This document shows, one piece after another, positions 62,416 through 64,000 of a stretch of 64,000 nucleotides of DNA; the first letter of the stretch is position 1; each line of letters begins with the position of its first letter. The stretch is from Leucobacter muris (lineage in GTDB: Bacteria; Actinomycetota; Actinomycetes; Actinomycetales; Microbacteriaceae), in NCBI RefSeq assembly GCF_004028235.1, contig NZ_CP035037.1:1426001-1490000 (forward strand), written 5' to 3'. A program made the position numbers and the translations under genes. The notes beneath the pieces are model-generated. The model made no database searches, was not told the DNA's origin, and worked only from the letters and a program-made list of their open reading frames with translations.

Positions 62416-63792
62416 ATGCGTGATGTTCTCTCCGCCGTCATCGGCAAGACGGTGCGGCAGGCGGCGAGGCTGCGGGGCGGCGGATCCGCCCTGCCCGGCC
62501 TCGTCGTCGAAAAACTCGATCCCGGCTTCCTGAGCCGGGTGCTCGGCCGGCTGCCCTACGGGGTGATCGCGGTGAGCGGCACCAACGGCAAGACCACCAC
62601 CACCAAGATGATCGTGGAGATGCTGCAGGCCCGCGGTCTGCGCGTCTTCACGAACAAGACCGGATCGAACTTCTCGCGGGGCGTCGTCGCCGCCGCCATC
62701 CAGGAATGCTCGCTCCGCGGCAGGCTCGACGCCGACATCGCGGTGCTCGAGCTCGACGAGGCGCACGCGATGTATTTCATCGACCGTGTGAAGCCCCGGT
62801 TCACGCTGCTGCTCAACGTGCTGCGCGACCAGCTCGACCGCTTCGGCGAGATCGACACCACCGCGAAGCTGCTGCAGCGCATCGCCGACGCCACGGTCGA
62901 GGGCCTCGTCGTCAACCGCGAGGATCGACTGGTGGCCGCGATCGGCGAGCGCACGCGCGAGCGCGCCGGATCCGCCTCGCCCGCGGGTCGCCCCGAGGTG
63001 CGCGAGTTCGGCCTCTCGGCCGCGCTGCTCTCGACCTTCCCGAGCGACGACGACTTCCACGCGACGCCCCTCGCAGAGGCAGCGGCCGACGACGCCCCGG
63101 AACGCCCTGACGCCGACGTCACGCTCGTCGGGCTGGGGGACCACGAGGCCGTGTTCCGCATCGAGGGCGAGGATCACCGCACCGCGCTCAAGCTCGAGGG
63201 GCTCTACAACACGTTCAACGCCGCGGCGGCCCTCGCGACCGTGCGCATGGCGCTCGACGCCGGGCCGCTGCCCGGCCGACCCGCGCGATTCCGCACCGCC
63301 GACACCGACGAGGCGCTCGTGGCGGCCCTCGCCGAGGTGCGCCCGGCCTTCGGGCGCGGCGAGCAGCTGCTGCTCGACGGGCGGCCCCTCGAACTCGTGC
63401 TCGTGAAGAACCCCGCCGGCTTCCGGCTCGGTCTCGCGTCGTTCGACGCGAGCGGCGTCGACGTGATGATCGCGATCAACGACCAGTACGCCGACGGGCG
63501 CGACATGTCGTGGCTGTGGGACGTCGACTTCGGCTCGCTCGCCGACGAGGGCGTCGACACGGTCGCGGGCACGCGCGCGTGGGACATGGCGCTGCGTCTC
63601 GAACACGACGACGTGCCCGTCGGTCAGGTCGAAGAGGATCTGGGCCGCGCCCTCGCCTCATTCCGGCAGCGCACCCTGGGCGAGGGCGAGGGCGAGGGCG
63701 CCCGGCCGCGACGCATCTACTGCACCTACACCGCCATGCTCGAGCTGCGACGGGCGCTGGCCGAGCTGACCGACGTGGAGGACATCTGGTGA
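62416..63792 (+). CDS. murT: Lipid II isoglutaminyl synthase, Mur-ligase subunit MurT
   Basis: 458 residues. IAVSGTNGKTTTTKMIVEML (about 51-70) is the Mur-ligase P-loop, NKTGSNFSRGV and AVLELDEAHAMYF follow, and LKLEGLYNTFNAAAALATVR starts the DUF1727 C-terminal domain. With GatD it amidates the alpha-carboxylate of D-Glu in lipid II. Unlike most MurT proteins it has no Cys-x2-Cys zinc ribbon; residues ~182-235 are an Ala/Asp/Pro/Arg-rich stretch instead. TAAGCT (62404-62409) six bases before the ATG predicts a leaderless mRNA. Its stop overlaps gatD. Confidence 0.93.
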   Translation: MRDVLSAVIGKTVRQAARLRGGGSALPGLVVEKLDPGFLSRVLGRLPYGVIAVSGTNGKTTTTKMIVEMLQARGLRVFTNKTGSNFSRGVVAAAIQECSLRGRLDADIAVLELDEAHAMYFIDRVKPRFTLLLNVLRDQLDRFGEIDTTAKLLQRIADATVEGLVVNREDRLVAAIGERTRERAGSASPAGRPEVREFGLSAALLSTFPSDDDFHATPLAEAAADDAPERPDADVTLVGLGDHEAVFRIEGEDHRTALKLEGLYNTFNAAAALATVRMALDAGPLPGRPARFRTADTDEALVAALAEVRPAFGRGEQLLLDGRPLELVLVKNPAGFRLGLASFDASGVDVMIAINDQYADGRDMSWLWDVDFGSLADEGVDTVAGTRAWDMALRLEHDDVPVGQVEEDLGRALASFRQRTLGEGEGEGARPRRIYCTYTAMLELRRALAELTDVEDIW

Positions 63793-64000
63793 GCGAGAAC
63801 GAGAACGAGACCCGCGACGAGCGCGAGCTCGTCATCGTGTCGCTGTACCCGCGCGACATGAACATCTACGGCGACCGAGGCAACGTGCTGTCGCTCGCCC
63901 GGCGGGCCCGGGCGCACGGCTTCGCGCCCCGTGTCGTCGAGGTCAACACCGGCGACCCGCTGCCCGAGCAGGTCGACATCGTCGTGGGCGGGGGAGGCCA
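63789..64000 (+). CDS. gatD: Lipid II isoglutaminyl synthase, glutaminase subunit GatD (3' cut)
   Basis: Starts at GTG 63789, overlapping the murT stop by four bases, and runs off the window after about 70 residues. LVIVSLYPRDMNIYGDRGNV and the following LARRARAHGF match the start of CobB/CobQ-like GatD; the class-I glutaminase cysteine lies beyond the edge. After ~12 polar residues (SENENETRDERE) the conserved fold begins. It supplies ammonia to MurT. Confidence 0.93.
   Translation, partial: MSENENETRDERELVIVSLYPRDMNIYGDRGNVLSLARRARAHGFAPRVVEVNTGDPLPEQVDIVVGGGG

Overview
The window is a GC-rich (about 70% by eye), gene-dense actinobacterial chromosome segment with almost all codons ending in G or C. 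Gene content and order (leuCD-murA-plsC-gpsA-ddl, recG/rsmD with coaD-rpmF-rnc-mutM-smc-ftsY, ffh-rpsP-khpA-rimM-trmD, murT-gatD) point to Actinomycetota, most likely Microbacteriaceae close to Leucobacter; that assignment is inference from architecture and codon style. It is core chromosome: no phage, insertion sequence or CRISPR array was seen. One tRNA, tRNA-Leu(UAG), is present.

Layout. 0-5.6 kb: 3' part of an APH/M23-like/aminotransferase fusion, then mgtE behind a long leader with a small upstream ORF, a LysE exporter and a DUF1801-type protein. 5.7-10.7 kb: PucR regulator, FAD amine oxidase, DUF861 cupin and POT transporter, a likely amine or peptide catabolic unit. 10.7-15.3 kb: AlkD/AlkC-like protein, DapA-like lyase, ABM protein, a MerR-peroxiredoxin gene with a MerR-style promoter, and an EamA exporter. 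15.4-19.5 kb: tRNA-Leu, long-form isocitrate lyase, YqhA-like protein, and terC behind a manganese (yybP-ykoY) riboswitch. 19.5-28 kb: leuCD behind a leucine leader peptide/attenuator, murA, plsC-gpsA-ddl, a DUF3515 lipoprotein and thiL. 28-32.6 kb: PucR regulator divergent from gabT-gabD. 32.7-43 kb: rsmD, recG, an ABC transporter plus two-component system, coaD, DUF177, rpmF, rnc, mutM. 43-49 kb: a lower-GC TetR/metallo-hydrolase pair (the hydrolase frameshifted at a 13-G run) and small accessory genes. 49-64 kb: smc, ftsY, an MFS transporter, a frameshifted 3-hydroxyacyl-CoA dehydrogenase, ffh, a CDP-alcohol phosphatidyltransferase, an alpha/beta hydrolase, rpsP-khpA-rimM-trmD, and murT-gatD cut by the window edge.

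The most notable signals are regulatory: (1) a 14-residue leader peptide with three consecutive rare CTT leucine codons and mutually exclusive hairpins before leuCD; (2) a yybP-ykoY aptamer whose 3' P1 strand also pairs with the terC ribosome-binding site; (3) a 22-bp perfect palindrome inside a 20-bp promoter spacer before the MerR-peroxiredoxin gene; (4) a 21-codon upstream ORF in the mgtE leader; (5) a recurrent TANNNT -10 element 6-7 bases before about eighteen start codons, implying widespread leaderless mRNAs. Two genes are disrupted in G-runs, which may reflect real mutation, phase variation or sequencing error.
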